Of a DNA stretch of 28,828 nt, positions 8,945 to 17,686 are shown in pieces. Source of the stretch: Dimorphilus gyrociliatus (Eukaryota; Annelida; Polychaeta; Dinophilidae); the NCBI GenBank assembly GCA_904063045.1, contig CAJFCJ010000136.1:35230-64057 (forward strand). Direction: 5' to 3'. The notes under the pieces are model-generated. The model worked only from the letters and a program-made list of their open reading frames with translations, ran no database searches and was not told the origin of the DNA. Position 1 is the first letter of the stretch. Each line of letters opens with the position of its first letter. The position numbers were made by a program, and so were the translations under genes.

Positions 8945-10130
8945 TTAATTTTGACATCAAATTTGTCACTTTTCACTCCTCCAGTTGCTAAGCATTCATC
9001 AAAGAGTCATGCCGATAATATGGTTGTACTGGGCAAAGGTTTAATTAAATCTGGACATAAGGTTAGCATTCTATGTCAAGGAACTGTTCGAATTGACAAT
9101 CCGGGTAATATTTCACTATTTGATGTATATTCACCACTTTCTGAAGAAGATGACAAGCAGATTGGTGAAAGTGTGAATAGGGCTGCAGTTGATATGTTAT
9201 ATCAGAACGTATCTTATCTATCTATGGATAAAAATTTCAAACCCATGTGGAATGGTTTCATCATTGACTGTAAAGCAATGTTGGCTGATCCAAATATTGC
9301 AAAAACAACTAGATGAATTTGATTTAATAGTTGTTGATTATTTTTACTTTTGTGGTTTCTTATTGGTTGTATAAAAGTATAAAAAACCATTTATTGTCTT
9401 TGAATGTACTTCCTCCTGTACATATTCACAAGCAATTGTCACATCACCAATGTCATGGGTTCCAGCATTTCTAAGTTTTTTAACTGATAAAATGACCTTT
9501 GTTGATAGAGCTAAAAGTGTGATGTCCTATATTTTTCTATCTTTTTTTACTGTTGTAATGGATAGAAATTTTGAGAAATTAAAAGCAGAATTGAAAATTT
9601 CACCTGAGAAAAGTTTAACAAAAATTAGACAACAAGCTCAAATATATCTTGTAAATTCAAATCCAATTTTGGAATTTCCTCATCCTCTAACTCCAAATGT
9701 AATACAAGTTGGTAGTATTCTAGCATCTCAACCAATAAATGTAACAAATATTGATCCTAAATTTGATGAAATTACATCTAAAAAGTAAAAAAAAACACTT
9801 TGTTTAAATGTTTAATTTTATTGTTAATTTTGCAGATTTGGTATAATTGCTTTTGGAAGTACTCTAGATTTTTGCAGTCATCCAAAATTATTGACAAATA
9901 TTCATAAAATTTTAATTCAATTTTCAGATATTCAGTGGATTTGGTCATTAAAATGCAAATTGGATGAAGATTATCCAAATATTCATACTTTTAAATGGAT
10001 TCCTCAAACCTATCTCTTAGCAAAAGAAAACTGTGTTTTATTGATTTCTCATGGCGGTCTTAATTCTATTTACAAGTCTATGTATCATGGAACTCCAGTT
10101 TGTACTCAACTGATTTTATCAGAAATCAGG
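8945..10130 (+). pseudogene. UDP-glycosyltransferase (UGT family 1) pseudogene
   Basis: The intact family transfers sugars from UDP-sugars to small lipophilic molecules and acts in the ER membrane or cytosol. The N-terminal acceptor-binding half starts LTSNLSLFTPPVAK and includes the helix motif LGKGLIKSGHKVSIL. After frame breaks at about 9300-9316 and 9370 it continues with FDLIVVD, MSWVPAFLSFLTDKM and LEFPHPLTPNVIQVG. A 51-bp GT-AG intron (9785-9835) is in phase. The UDP-sugar signature follows: FKWIPQTYLLA and SHGGLNSIYKSMYHGTPV. The conserved acidic residue after GGxNS is Lys here. Homology stops at about 10115, before the DQ motif and the membrane anchor, where unrelated sequence and then MULE debris begin. 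This is a broken and 3'-truncated gene. Confidence 0.88.
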
Positions 10131-10289
10131 GATGGTCTGTCTGTCCATATCCAACATACAGCCCTGATTTGGGCTATTAAGGAACAGAATAGTTAATTTT
10201 TCTAGAGTAGACTATAGGCTATAATATAAAAATTTCATACTTTGTAGACTGAATATTTAAAAAAAATGGCGTCGATTAGTCTTAAAAAT

Positions 10290-10370
10290 GGGGTTGACAG
10301 AAAATGTCCATGAAAGAAAACGTCCATTAAAATAAATTTCATTTAAATATAAATATGTGTTGAAAAAGTA
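10290..10370 (+). repeat. Decayed MULE terminal inverted repeat
   Basis: It starts with a diverged version of the MULE terminus (GGTTGACAGAAAATGTCC), followed by one minisatellite unit and the TIR-internal block ATTTCATTTAAATATAAATA. The transposase body is missing. It is probably the end of an older, internally deleted copy next to MULE copy 1. The stretch 10371-10480 holds AT-rich DNA with no recognisable feature. Confidence 0.7.
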
Positions 10371-10485
10371 AACCTTTGGTAAAAGAATATGTTAAACATA
10401 TAATTAATAAATGAAATATTCACAAAAAAAATCACTTAACTTTTCCTATTAGCTTAATTTTTTAGGAATTATATTTCCTTATGGA

Positions 10486-10630
10486 GTGAAAGAAAATGTC
10501 CATAAAGTGAAAGAAAACATCCATAAAGTGAAAGTAAACGTCCATAAAGTGAAAGAAAACGTCCATACAGTGAAAGAAAATGTCTATAAACTAAAAGTAA
10601 ATATCCATGAACTAAAAGAAAACATAAATA
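10486..10630 (-). repeat. 21-bp minisatellite in left TIR of MULE copy 1
   Basis: Six to seven imperfect units of GTGAAAGAAAACGTCCATAA type, period 21 bp. The same array occurs inverted at the other end of the element. The terminal inverted repeat therefore consists largely of a minisatellite. Confidence 0.85.
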
Positions 10631-10840
10631 AAAATAAATTTCATTTAAATGTAAATCTATATTGAAAAACAAGTTAATAGAAAACTTTTCATATATACAA
10701 CTTTAGGTTTACCATATAAATTGTTTATTGATTATTTGTAAACAACTTTAAAAGAAAGACAAACTTTTTTCAAGTTTTACAATTAAATGACCAGTGTTTT
10801 CAAGTAAAGTTTTTTGATATCAAGGTATTGTCAATTATTT

Positions 10841-12372
10841 TCAATAATATAATTCTGAGCAAAGCTGCAGAAGCTGGTTTGCATTAATTTCACCTGTTTT
10901 AAAATTTTCCCAAATTAAGAAAAGATCTTTTTGAATTTGGCTATAAGTCTTCCTTAAAAGCTTTTTGTACAGATTTATCATGTCTGCTTCCCTCTTTAAC
11001 TCATCAATCACTAAATAAAAAGAAACATTTTCTCCAACAATTTTATTCAGCCTTTGATGATAACCTTCCAGATCATTATTTGTCCTTATGCTTTGATCAA
11101 AAACAGACCAAGTCTCTGGAGACCAAAATGTATTTTTTATCCAACTATTAGACACATAGTCCAACAAATCAGACAGTTTATTTTCTTTTGTCAGTTGATT
11201 TTGAATTTTAGTGAATTGATTTTCAATCATGCCATGAGGCAAATATGGCAAAGACATAATCATTCTCCTGGATTCCCAAGCTCCCTCTTTTTTTCTAAAT
11301 TCCCTGCTATAACCAAGTTCCTTAAACAAAAAAATATTAACTGGATTGTTAAAAATTTTAGAAATCAATAAACCTGAATTTTTCTAAATATTGCCTGAGA
11401 CCAGTGAAATGAACATCCAGTCAAGACAGCATCAGGCCATATATTTTGTAAAGTTTTCCAAACAGCCTTTTCATAGTCTAAGACTATTTTCTTAGGAGCA
11501 CAATTTTCAGCTAAATCCTTCACAGCCTTAAAAATTTAACATGATTGCTTATTAGTAAGTATATTTATGAAATGTAATTCTTACCTGGAAAAGTAGTTTA
11601 TATGCTCTCTTTTTTTTAGAAGAACTTGCTTAAGCTGTCCATTTTTTTTCAAAAATACATGAATAGAGTACATTTGAATGAAAGGTTCATTGGCAATCTT
11701 AAAAGTACCATCAAGGTACCAAATTTTCCCCTTTGACAAAAGCTCCAATTGATGATTTGTTGCAAAGATAATGATCCTCTCATTATTCATATTTATATCC
11801 TTCTTTAAAAATTCAGGAGGAATGAATGTCATATTCAGCTCAAAGTTTTTATCATTGGGTACAATAGGCCTGTTCTTCCTTCTATTCCAATTTGCCACTT
11901 CTTTACAATTAATTATATTTGATATAGATAACCTCAATTCTTCTGTGAACTCTTCAGTACTCTTTTCTTGTCCTTGATTATTGTCTCCTTTCTCATCAAT
12001 TTTTAATTTTTCCTCAGTCATGCTGTTATTCTCCTCAATATTCTTTTCTGGATATTCAACAATTGCTTCTTCCTTCTCATTAAGTTTTGCAGTAGAATTA
12101 CTTTTTATTGGTACACTTTCCCTGCATTTTTTTGGTTCATCAATTCTCTTTAACATCACAAAACAGGTTTTTTTAGTTATTTTATAACAAATAAAACAGA
12201 GTGGTGATGCTGTTGATGAATCTGGAAGAAAAAAAAACAGTAAATGTTTTTCAAATAGAAGATAGTACAAACCATGCAGACATTTTATATGACAAATATG
12301 CAGGCACAATGAGCATTGGCCTTTTATTTGCCTACCAACAAATTTATCATTGCAAATAGAACACTTGTCCAT
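10841..12372 (-). CDS. MULE transposase with PHD-like zinc finger (4 exons, copy 1)
   Basis: DDE transposase of the Mutator-like superfamily. Exons on the minus strand: 12372-12273, 12221-11585, 11526-11374 and 11320-10841. The introns of 51, 58 and 53 bp have GT-AG ends. Exon 1 joins exon 2 in phase and forms a zinc finger: CSIC, CSLC, HIKC and CFIC, a Cys4-His-Cys3 PHD-like pattern. A low-complexity charged linker follows. The catalytic core shows WYLDGTFKIA (first Asp), VLDYEKA (second Asp), GCSFHWSQAIFRKIQ and RTNNDLEGYHQRLN (Glu). An A8/T8 homopolymer at 11610-11617 leaves exon 2 ending in phase 2 while exon 3 needs phase 0. One base is therefore out of register, and an enzyme made from this copy would be truncated unless the run is a sequencing error. 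The protein is identical to copy 2 over all readable exons. Confidence 0.87.
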
Positions 12373-12726
12373 TATTCAATATTTTTTCTAAAATATTGGA
12401 GAAAAAGAAGAGTTAAACTAAAATTAATAAATGAATTTGTCATATTATTATGATTATTTATGTAACAATTAGTATTTTGACAAAAACATTGAGAAAAAAC
12501 TTCATTAACAAATAAAATTGCTAAATTTATGTTAGATTGATTATTAATAAAATAATCAATAACTTTTTAATCACAGAGATTATTAAGAACAAAAAAACCT
12601 CAAAAAATTAAAAATTTCATATTACCTCAAGAGAGTGAAAATAGAAGAGGAAGTTGATGTTTTGTATCTCTTTTCCTGAAGATTTCTTCATTTCTACCAG
12701 TTTTTTTAAAGTTTTGTGTTAATTTG

Positions 12727-12926
12727 TTTTTCAACATATATTTATATTTAAATGAAAATTTCTTTATTTTATGTGTTCTTTTGATTCATGGATGTTTTCT
12801 TTCAGTTTATGGACGTTTTCTTTCACTTTATGGACATTTTCTTTCAGTTCATGGACGTTTTCTTTCAGTTTATGGACATTTTCTTTCATGGATGTTTTCT
12901 TTCATGGACGTTTTCTGTTGCATCCG
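12727..12926 (-). repeat. Right TIR of MULE copy 1 with minisatellite
   Basis: Units of TTTCTTTCAGTTTATGGACG type (21 bp), then two shorter 16-bp units, and the terminus GTTGCATCC. Compared with copy 2 it has one additional 16-17-bp unit (one GAAAGAAAACATCCAT block on the other strand), which shows repeat-number change since the copies separated. Confidence 0.85.
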
Positions 12927-13051
12927 TTTTGTAGTTATCTCTTTTATATTAGACATATCTTATTACATGAATAAAATATTACACATCTTTTTTTCTAATT
13001 TTTCATATTTTCATTCAAATATTAAACCATTCTTCATATAAAAAATTGCTG

Positions 13052-13125
13052 TGGATGTTTTCTCCTAAGCTATGGACATTTTCTCCTGTGGACAGTTTCT
13101 CTTGTGAACATTTTCTCCCTAAACT
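13052..13125 (-). repeat. Diverged MULE-TIR-like minisatellite
   Basis: Four imperfect units of the GGACATTTTCTCC kind resemble the MULE end minisatellite but have CTCC in place of CTTTCA. They occur in both duplication copies (second at about 25425-25499). This is probably the remains of an older MULE end. Confidence 0.55.
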
Positions 13126-13193
13126 GTTTTTTATACGTGAACACTTTTTAAGTAAAGTGGCTAAAGAATCACAAAAGTATTCATATTAAATAG

Positions 13194-13828
13194 TGTACTG
13201 CTCTTGCTGGCAAAATCTATGTGTTTGCAAGTTATAACAATACTGGTTCTACTCGAACCTTTAAACAAATGTTTAAATTAAAACAGTTTATTCGCAATAA
13301 TAATACTTAAGCAAGTAACAATATGAGAGTTCGATAGCAGAGTAGATAGTTTGTAAAAGTAGGTTGTCAAATTACCAAACTGTCTTCTAATGTTGAGGAG
13401 TAGATGGATGGTTCCAGTGGAGGTTGTTTCCAGATGATTTTCCCAGGTCCTTGGGTCCAGATGGAAGCTGCATGCCAAATGACAATAGTGAGGATTTATA
13501 TACTTTGAGGTTTACCTTTGACATCCAATCATCACTTTACAGTTGCCAAAATGTGTAGTTCATATTTATCTTTAGTAACAGGATGTTACAAAGTTGAACA
13601 TTTAGGAAGGTTAATTGAATTATAACTTGGCCACACCCTAGGCAAGTTAATTAAATTATAACTTGGCCAAACCTTTATTGGTAATTAAAGATGAGCCTTC
13701 AAGCTGACTAATCCGACCTATGTTTGGCCAATGTTATAGCATTTTCTTGCATAGGTTTTAAGATGTACATGTATATGTTGCATAAAAGAATAGAGTTCAA
13801 GCATGTAAAATATAACCAAAGTTGTACA
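13194..13828 (-). mobile_element. Solo LTR of the Ty3-like element (in duplication A)
   Basis: A full 635-bp LTR in reverse orientation, from TGTACTGCTC to GTTGTACA, with no internal element. It is flanked by a 4-bp target-site duplication ATAG (13190-13193 and 13829-13832). It arose by insertion followed by LTR-LTR recombination. The small open frame inside it is not a gene. Confidence 0.95.
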
Positions 13829-13892
13829 ATAGTATTGAGTTAAGTCTACAGTTTTCTAAAAGAACATCTATATTGAACTAAAGTGCACAAAT

Positions 13893-14044
13893 TTCTACCA
13901 CAATTACATTTTTTAAGACTATTTGTGAATAAAATGGATAGGTTCTATTTGGACCAATACTTTGGTAAGTTGGTAAATAATTAGGAAGAATGATTACAGT
14001 TGTGACAAACCAGAAATCCCTGCAAGTACAATACAACAAAGTAC
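13893..14044 (+). repeat. Short interspersed repeat (Tc1-end family), copy 1
   Basis: About 150 bp with landmarks TTTTTTAAGACTATTTGTG, GGTTCTATTTGGACC, ACTTTGGTAAGTTGGTAAAT and TACAATACAACAAAGTACA. Related copies occur at 16688-16845, 24913-25027, 26266-26417, 28430-28560 (minus) and, as the 3' end of the Tc1-like pseudogene, at 6640-6745 (minus). It is probably a non-autonomous or end fragment of that Tc1/mariner family. Confidence 0.75.
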
Positions 14045-15381
14045 ACACACGGAAAAAACATTTTCATTAAAGCAACAATTAATAAATTGCTTTGGTTTTG
14101 TTACTTTCATAAACCAAAATATGATTCCTTGAAGTTGAATTGTGGACTGTCAACTAAAGAGGTACAATTAATAGTTCACAAGATAAGATATCACAATTAC
14201 AATTGTAATAAGCAAGTTTTGGCATTACCATGTTTTTTAAAACAAGAGAGGTTAGAATTTCAGATACTGTAACCTCTATTGAAATATTAAAAGTACAGAA
14301 TAGTGGGGACTGGTCAAAAACAGCCATAAATGAAATATATGAAGTTTAGATTTCAAGCTGGGAAATGGTTAGGAGGAACAAGATAAGTATTGATATGTAC
14401 TTAGGTGGGTCCCATCTAAGGGTTAGGGGCATTGAAAAAGGTTAGGCAAAAGCAAGGGCTAGGTCTTTAGTGCTTAAGGGATTAGCACAATCAGTACAGA
14501 TTGATAACCTCACAATTGCACTCACACTTCTAACCTTGTTAGGCTAAAGGTTGGTATGGCTGTTTAGGAATTGCTATAAAAAGTAGCTCTTCCTAGCCTA
14601 AGCTATTACTGTATCTCCAACAAACACCAGATACAGATTCTCAACACAGGTGAAGAGAACCTGCATTGCAATAATATAACAAAATCTCCAAGAAGTAAAG
14701 GGATAAAATATAATTGAATGGTGAGAATTATTTGAGGGGTATAAAGTCAATTTGAAGGCAGCATAATTACCTTTACCTTGCCTATTTAGCTGGTTGAGTT
14801 TAATATCCTCATTTTATTCAAAACAGACACAAATATTTTTTTCTTAGTTTATTGGACAGTGTAAGAGCTTGACCTAAATTAAAAAGATAAGAATATTATA
14901 CAATGCTAAAAAATGTTTTTGTAAGGCTAATTTTAAAGGGTAATCAATAACATTTTGTATTAAAAAATTTTGGATTATAATAGAGAAATAGAGATAGAAC
15001 CCTCATGAAGAGGAAGATAAATAAAGAGAAAGAAAGGACTTCAAGTACAAAGCTGGCATCCAAGTGAAACATAACAGTATTATAGACAACAATACAGAAA
15101 GCCTTGAAAGAAAATGGGAGGGAAATTTAAAAATTTAAAAATTTAAAAATAGATTTAGGTCCAGTCTTACTAGTTTCTGGCATGCTTTATTTTTTTTTGG
15201 CCTCTGTCACCTTGAGTATATTTGGTGTATGTTGAAAATTATTCTATATTTGCATATGATAGGTCTCAATTTTAGAAAAGTGAGACATCAGACAAAGGAA
15301 TCTAAAAGAACATTTCCTGCATTTGAAGTGAAGCATGTCAAACCAGTTTTTCAGGTCTTTTAGTTGGCCTACATACTTTTA

Positions 15382-15414
15382 ATATATATATATATATATA
15401 CTGTGTGTGTGTGT
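15382..15414. repeat. (AT)n(GT)n microsatellite
   Basis: About nine AT units followed by about six GT units, directly after the end of duplication A and about 65 bp upstream of the peptide start codon. A comparable (AT)n tract precedes the second peptide gene. Confidence 0.9.
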
Positions 15415-15479
15415 TAATTCTACACTTTGATTTTGCTTAACATTTTCTGGCTAATAAAATCTTCAATCTATTTGCCAAA

Positions 15480-15734
15480 ATGAAATATCTCCTCAATATT
15501 TGCCTTGTTTTAATTCTGGCTAATTTGGCATTTTCTACACTTTTAGAAGATGAATTGACAGAGTTATTGTCTAAAAAAGATGATAGATTAATGAACAAAC
15601 TTATAATGAGAGGAACATTAATTCGGGCAGGCTCCCTAAGTCCAACCTATTGCCGTTATTGTCAAAAGTACTATTATGCTGCATGTGGAGATGATAGATA
15701 TGAGTGCAAGCTGAAATATAATATATCATTCTAA
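15480..15734 (+). CDS. Small secreted cysteine-rich peptide precursor, member 1
   Basis: This gene encodes 84 residues. The N-terminus MKYLLNICLVLILANLAFS is a clear signal peptide. A charged segment of about 38 residues follows (LEDELTELLSKKDDRLMNKL), like a propeptide, and then a C-terminal part with four cysteines spaced C-x2-C-x7-C-x6-C (CRYC, AAC, YEC). The frame is intact and uninterrupted, and the ATG follows CCAAA. A diverged paralogue at 27982-28320 has the same leader, acidic segment and cysteine spacing but contains an intron, which this copy lacks. I do not recognise the family. Secreted toxin-like, antimicrobial or signalling precursors share this layout, but the sequence alone does not decide. 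Two disulfide bonds are expected. Confidence 0.72.
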   Translation: MKYLLNICLVLILANLAFSTLLEDELTELLSKKDDRLMNKLIMRGTLIRAGSLSPTYCRYCQKYYYAACGDDRYECKLKYNISF

Positions 15735-16123
15735 TGGACTTAGATGCATGTCAACAAATAATAAGTTTCCTTTACATTTAACCTGAGCTGAACATTTGTA
15801 TCTATTTCTTCATAAATAATACATTCTATTAAATTTTTATGTTGTATTTTCATTTTATTCTATTAATGAGGTATTGTAGGAATTTCTTGTAAATTGCCAA
15901 GATAGATCTTTTTTCTTGGCTCAAACTGGTCCTCTAGTTATCTGAGGAAATTAGGGAACAAATATGTGACCTACTAGAATGGATGTCAACATAGGAAAAA
16001 TTTAATTTTAATATTTGAGTTAAATATCAAGTATCTACAATTGGCTGTAGAATTGAAGAAAAACCATTGTATGTGTGCACTTTGATATAATGATATATGA
16101 ATACTTAGACTTTAGTTATAAGG
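15735..16123. other. AT-rich stretch downstream of the peptide gene
   Basis: This is the 3' flank of the peptide gene, with several poly(A)-like ATTAAA/AATAAT motifs (about 15755-15840). No further gene is seen. Confidence 0.4.
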
Positions 16124-16250
16124 GTACAGCAGAAAGACTTCTATTTCATAGCAATTACAATGGTTCAACTATAGAAATACTTCTATTTCGTACCCATTAT
16201 AATGGTGCAACTTTAGAAAGACTTTTATCTCCTAGATTAGCTTTTAGTAC
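16124..16250 (+). repeat. Degenerate 39-42-bp tandem repeat
   Basis: Three units keep one open frame and read GTAERLLFHSNYN, GSTIEILLFRTHYN and GATLERLLSPRL. The bases repeat as GGT-CAAC-AGAAA-ACTTCTATTT. It is a decayed minisatellite or a fragment of a repeat protein; no longer gene surrounds it. Confidence 0.65.
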
Positions 16251-16391
16251 TTTAGAAATAACTTGATTTTGTAAGAAATAGACTCTTTGACCATTGCAGA
16301 TGGTGGCTACTTGGGAATTAACAATGGAACAAAGAACATGGAAAAGATGCATGTCAAACACCAGATGCTGATGAGGCAGGCCTGTTGGCTG

Positions 16392-16530
16392 TGGCACATG
16401 TTTGGCATGTGGCTCTAATCTTAGGATTATATTTTATATGTGTGATATAACAAGTCTTTCATATTTTTGTTACACGAGAATTATGAGACTGTCAGATTTG
16501 AACTTTGTAATCCTTTGACCACTTGAACCC
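16392..16530 (+). repeat. Dispersed repeat R1, plus copy (LTR-like)
   Basis: It is similar to the reverse complement of 19195-19312: both share TGATATAACA, TTTTTGTTA, TTATGAGACTGT and CTTTGTAATCCTTTGA in the same order. A TATA box (TGTATAAAAGG) follows at about 16541 with a CAGTTCAGTTC motif 30-40 bp downstream. This suggests the U3/promoter part of an old LTR, but no TG...CA ends or internal region could be fixed. Confidence 0.6.
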
Positions 16531-16687
16531 AAGCTTTGAGAAATGTATAAAAGGAAATGCATTTCCCCACCTTGTCAGTTCAGTTCTTTAACTGTTAACT
16601 GGTTGTTTAAACTTACTTGTTTAGAACAAGAAACTCATTTACTCAATACATATTCTTTAAATGAAATACTGCCATTTTGTTGATTAA

Positions 16688-16845
16688 TTTCTACCGAAAT
16701 TACGTTTCTTAAGACTATTTTGTGTAGAAACTTGAAAAGTTCTATTTGTTTGAGTACTTTGGTAAGTTAATAAATGATTGGAAAGGACGAATACTGTTCT
16801 GAAGAAGCAGAAATTCCTACAATTACAATACAACAAAGTACAGTG
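16688..16845 (+). repeat. Short interspersed repeat (Tc1-end family), copy 2
   Basis: It shares TTTCTTAAGACTATTTTGTG, GTACTTTGGTAAGTTAATAA and CCTACAATTACAATACAAC with the copy at 13893. The part GGACGAATACTGTTCTGAAG to the 3' end is nearly identical to 24965-25025. Confidence 0.75.
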
Positions 16846-17150
16846 TGATGTGTAAATAGAGTGTTGCTCAAAGCTTTTTTAATATTACATATGCATGGTT
16901 GAGCTAGTCTGATAAATATATTTTTAATATCTTTTTCTTGCTGTGCATTATTATTCATACAAAAAAATGGTATTTTTAGTAGCACTTTTATTGAAGTTGG
17001 GGTGTGAACTTACCTTGGTCAGGTGCAGACATATCAATGAACATTCACACCCTAACTCCATTAAAACAAACACTAAACACTATATTTAACAACAAGAAAG
17101 GTTATAAATTGATGTTTATGCTAGAGAGAAGATATGCGATGTCTGAATGG
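16846..17150. other. AT-rich spacer
   Basis: No gene or repeat is recognisable here. Confidence 0.4.
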
Positions 17151-17154
17151 AGAA

Positions 17155-17232
17155 GTTTTCAGCATTGGGTATAGTAGGCCTATTCTTTCTTCTGTTCCAC
17201 TTTTCAATTTCATTACAATTACTTATATTTGG
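17155..17232 (-). pseudogene. Diverged MULE transposase exon-2 fragment
   Basis: The bases from ATTGGGTATAGTAGGCC to ACAATTACTTATATTT match MULE copy 1 at about 11851-11930, with substitutions scattered throughout. That piece encodes the WNRRKNRPIVPNDK region on the minus strand. Only about 75 bp survive. It is older than the two near-identical copies. Confidence 0.75.
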
Positions 17233-17686
17233 TTTACAATGTGGAGCCCAACCCAAAACCAAAATCAAAACCTAACCCTCTGTGCAATTGGGGGATTGCT
17301 ATAATCTTTAGTGGCTAATCCCTAAATCTAAGCCTTCACTCCTATTCTTTGATTTAAATGGTGTATTTGAAATAAAACACTCAGACACAAAGAGAGGAAA
17401 GTTGTTCAGTGGTAATCTCTGGTGATATTTGTGGTGGTGATCTTTTGGAAAAAGTGTTGAGCAATTTATCACATATAAAAATGTCCGCTGTCTGCCATTT
17501 CTTTGAAAGCTCTGTTCAGTTAATGGGCAATTTCAACAGGTTTGTGGGGCGTTGAAACAGTTGGCAGTTTTAAAAATGTGCGTTTATCAACAATATCGGT
17601 AAAGGTTTCCCTACACAAAGCTGATGTTGCTTACACCACTACTGCACAATAGGATAACCCTTGACCCTATTTGTTGGAAACAATCT
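17233..17686. other. Unassigned spacer
   Basis: No complete gene. Short coding-like runs exist on both strands near 17450-17640, but stops interrupt them and I cannot match them to a family. Confidence 0.4.

Larger units (their letters stand above)
10486..12926 (-). mobile_element. MULE DNA transposon, copy 1
   Basis: This Mutator-like element of about 2.4 kb lies in minus orientation. Its left end (10486-10670) and right end (12735-12926) are inverted copies of each other. Each has an outer array of about 21-bp minisatellite units, then ATTTCATTTAAATATAAATA, then a TTGAAAAACAA block. The right terminus ends in GCATCC at about 12925 and touches duplicated segment A directly. The left terminus lacks the GGATGCGACAG tip. 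No flanking target-site duplication could be matched. The body, including introns, is almost identical to copy 2 at 22509-24750. Confidence 0.9.
12927..15386 (+). repeat. Segmental duplication, copy A
   Basis: This direct copy of 25299-27665 starts at TTTTGTAGTTATCTC and ends in the CCTACATACTTT stretch. It is nearly identical over 2.4 kb. The visible length differences are one A near 14437, one T near 15198 and a 92-bp segment (15224-15315) missing from copy B. That deletion is flanked by ATTT on both sides, as expected for microhomology-mediated or slippage deletion. It contains an inverted solo LTR with its target-site duplication, and a short interspersed repeat. No genes are recognisable in 14045-15380; a TATA-like TATAAAAAG sits near 14577 and three AAATTTAAAA-type units at about 15124-15150. 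Confidence 0.93.

Noticed and set aside
10484-10630. Regularly spaced repeats suggestive of a CRISPR array
   Set aside because: Units are contiguous without unique spacers, lie in transposon ends, and the genome is animal.
10469-10672. Small open frames of 67-109 codons with a repeating FLSLYGR pattern at the MULE ends
   Set aside because: They follow automatically from a 21-bp minisatellite with no stop in that frame. There is no support for a protein.
11054-12187. Open frames antisense to the MULE transposase exons (and their mirror images at 23231-24364)
   Set aside because: Shadows of the transposase; the sense strand has the catalytic motifs and splice sites.
13278-13478. 66-codon open frame within the solo LTRs and its relative in the LTR at 5850-6107
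   Set aside because: It lies inside LTR sequence and is explained by LTR copies; no signs of a protein gene.
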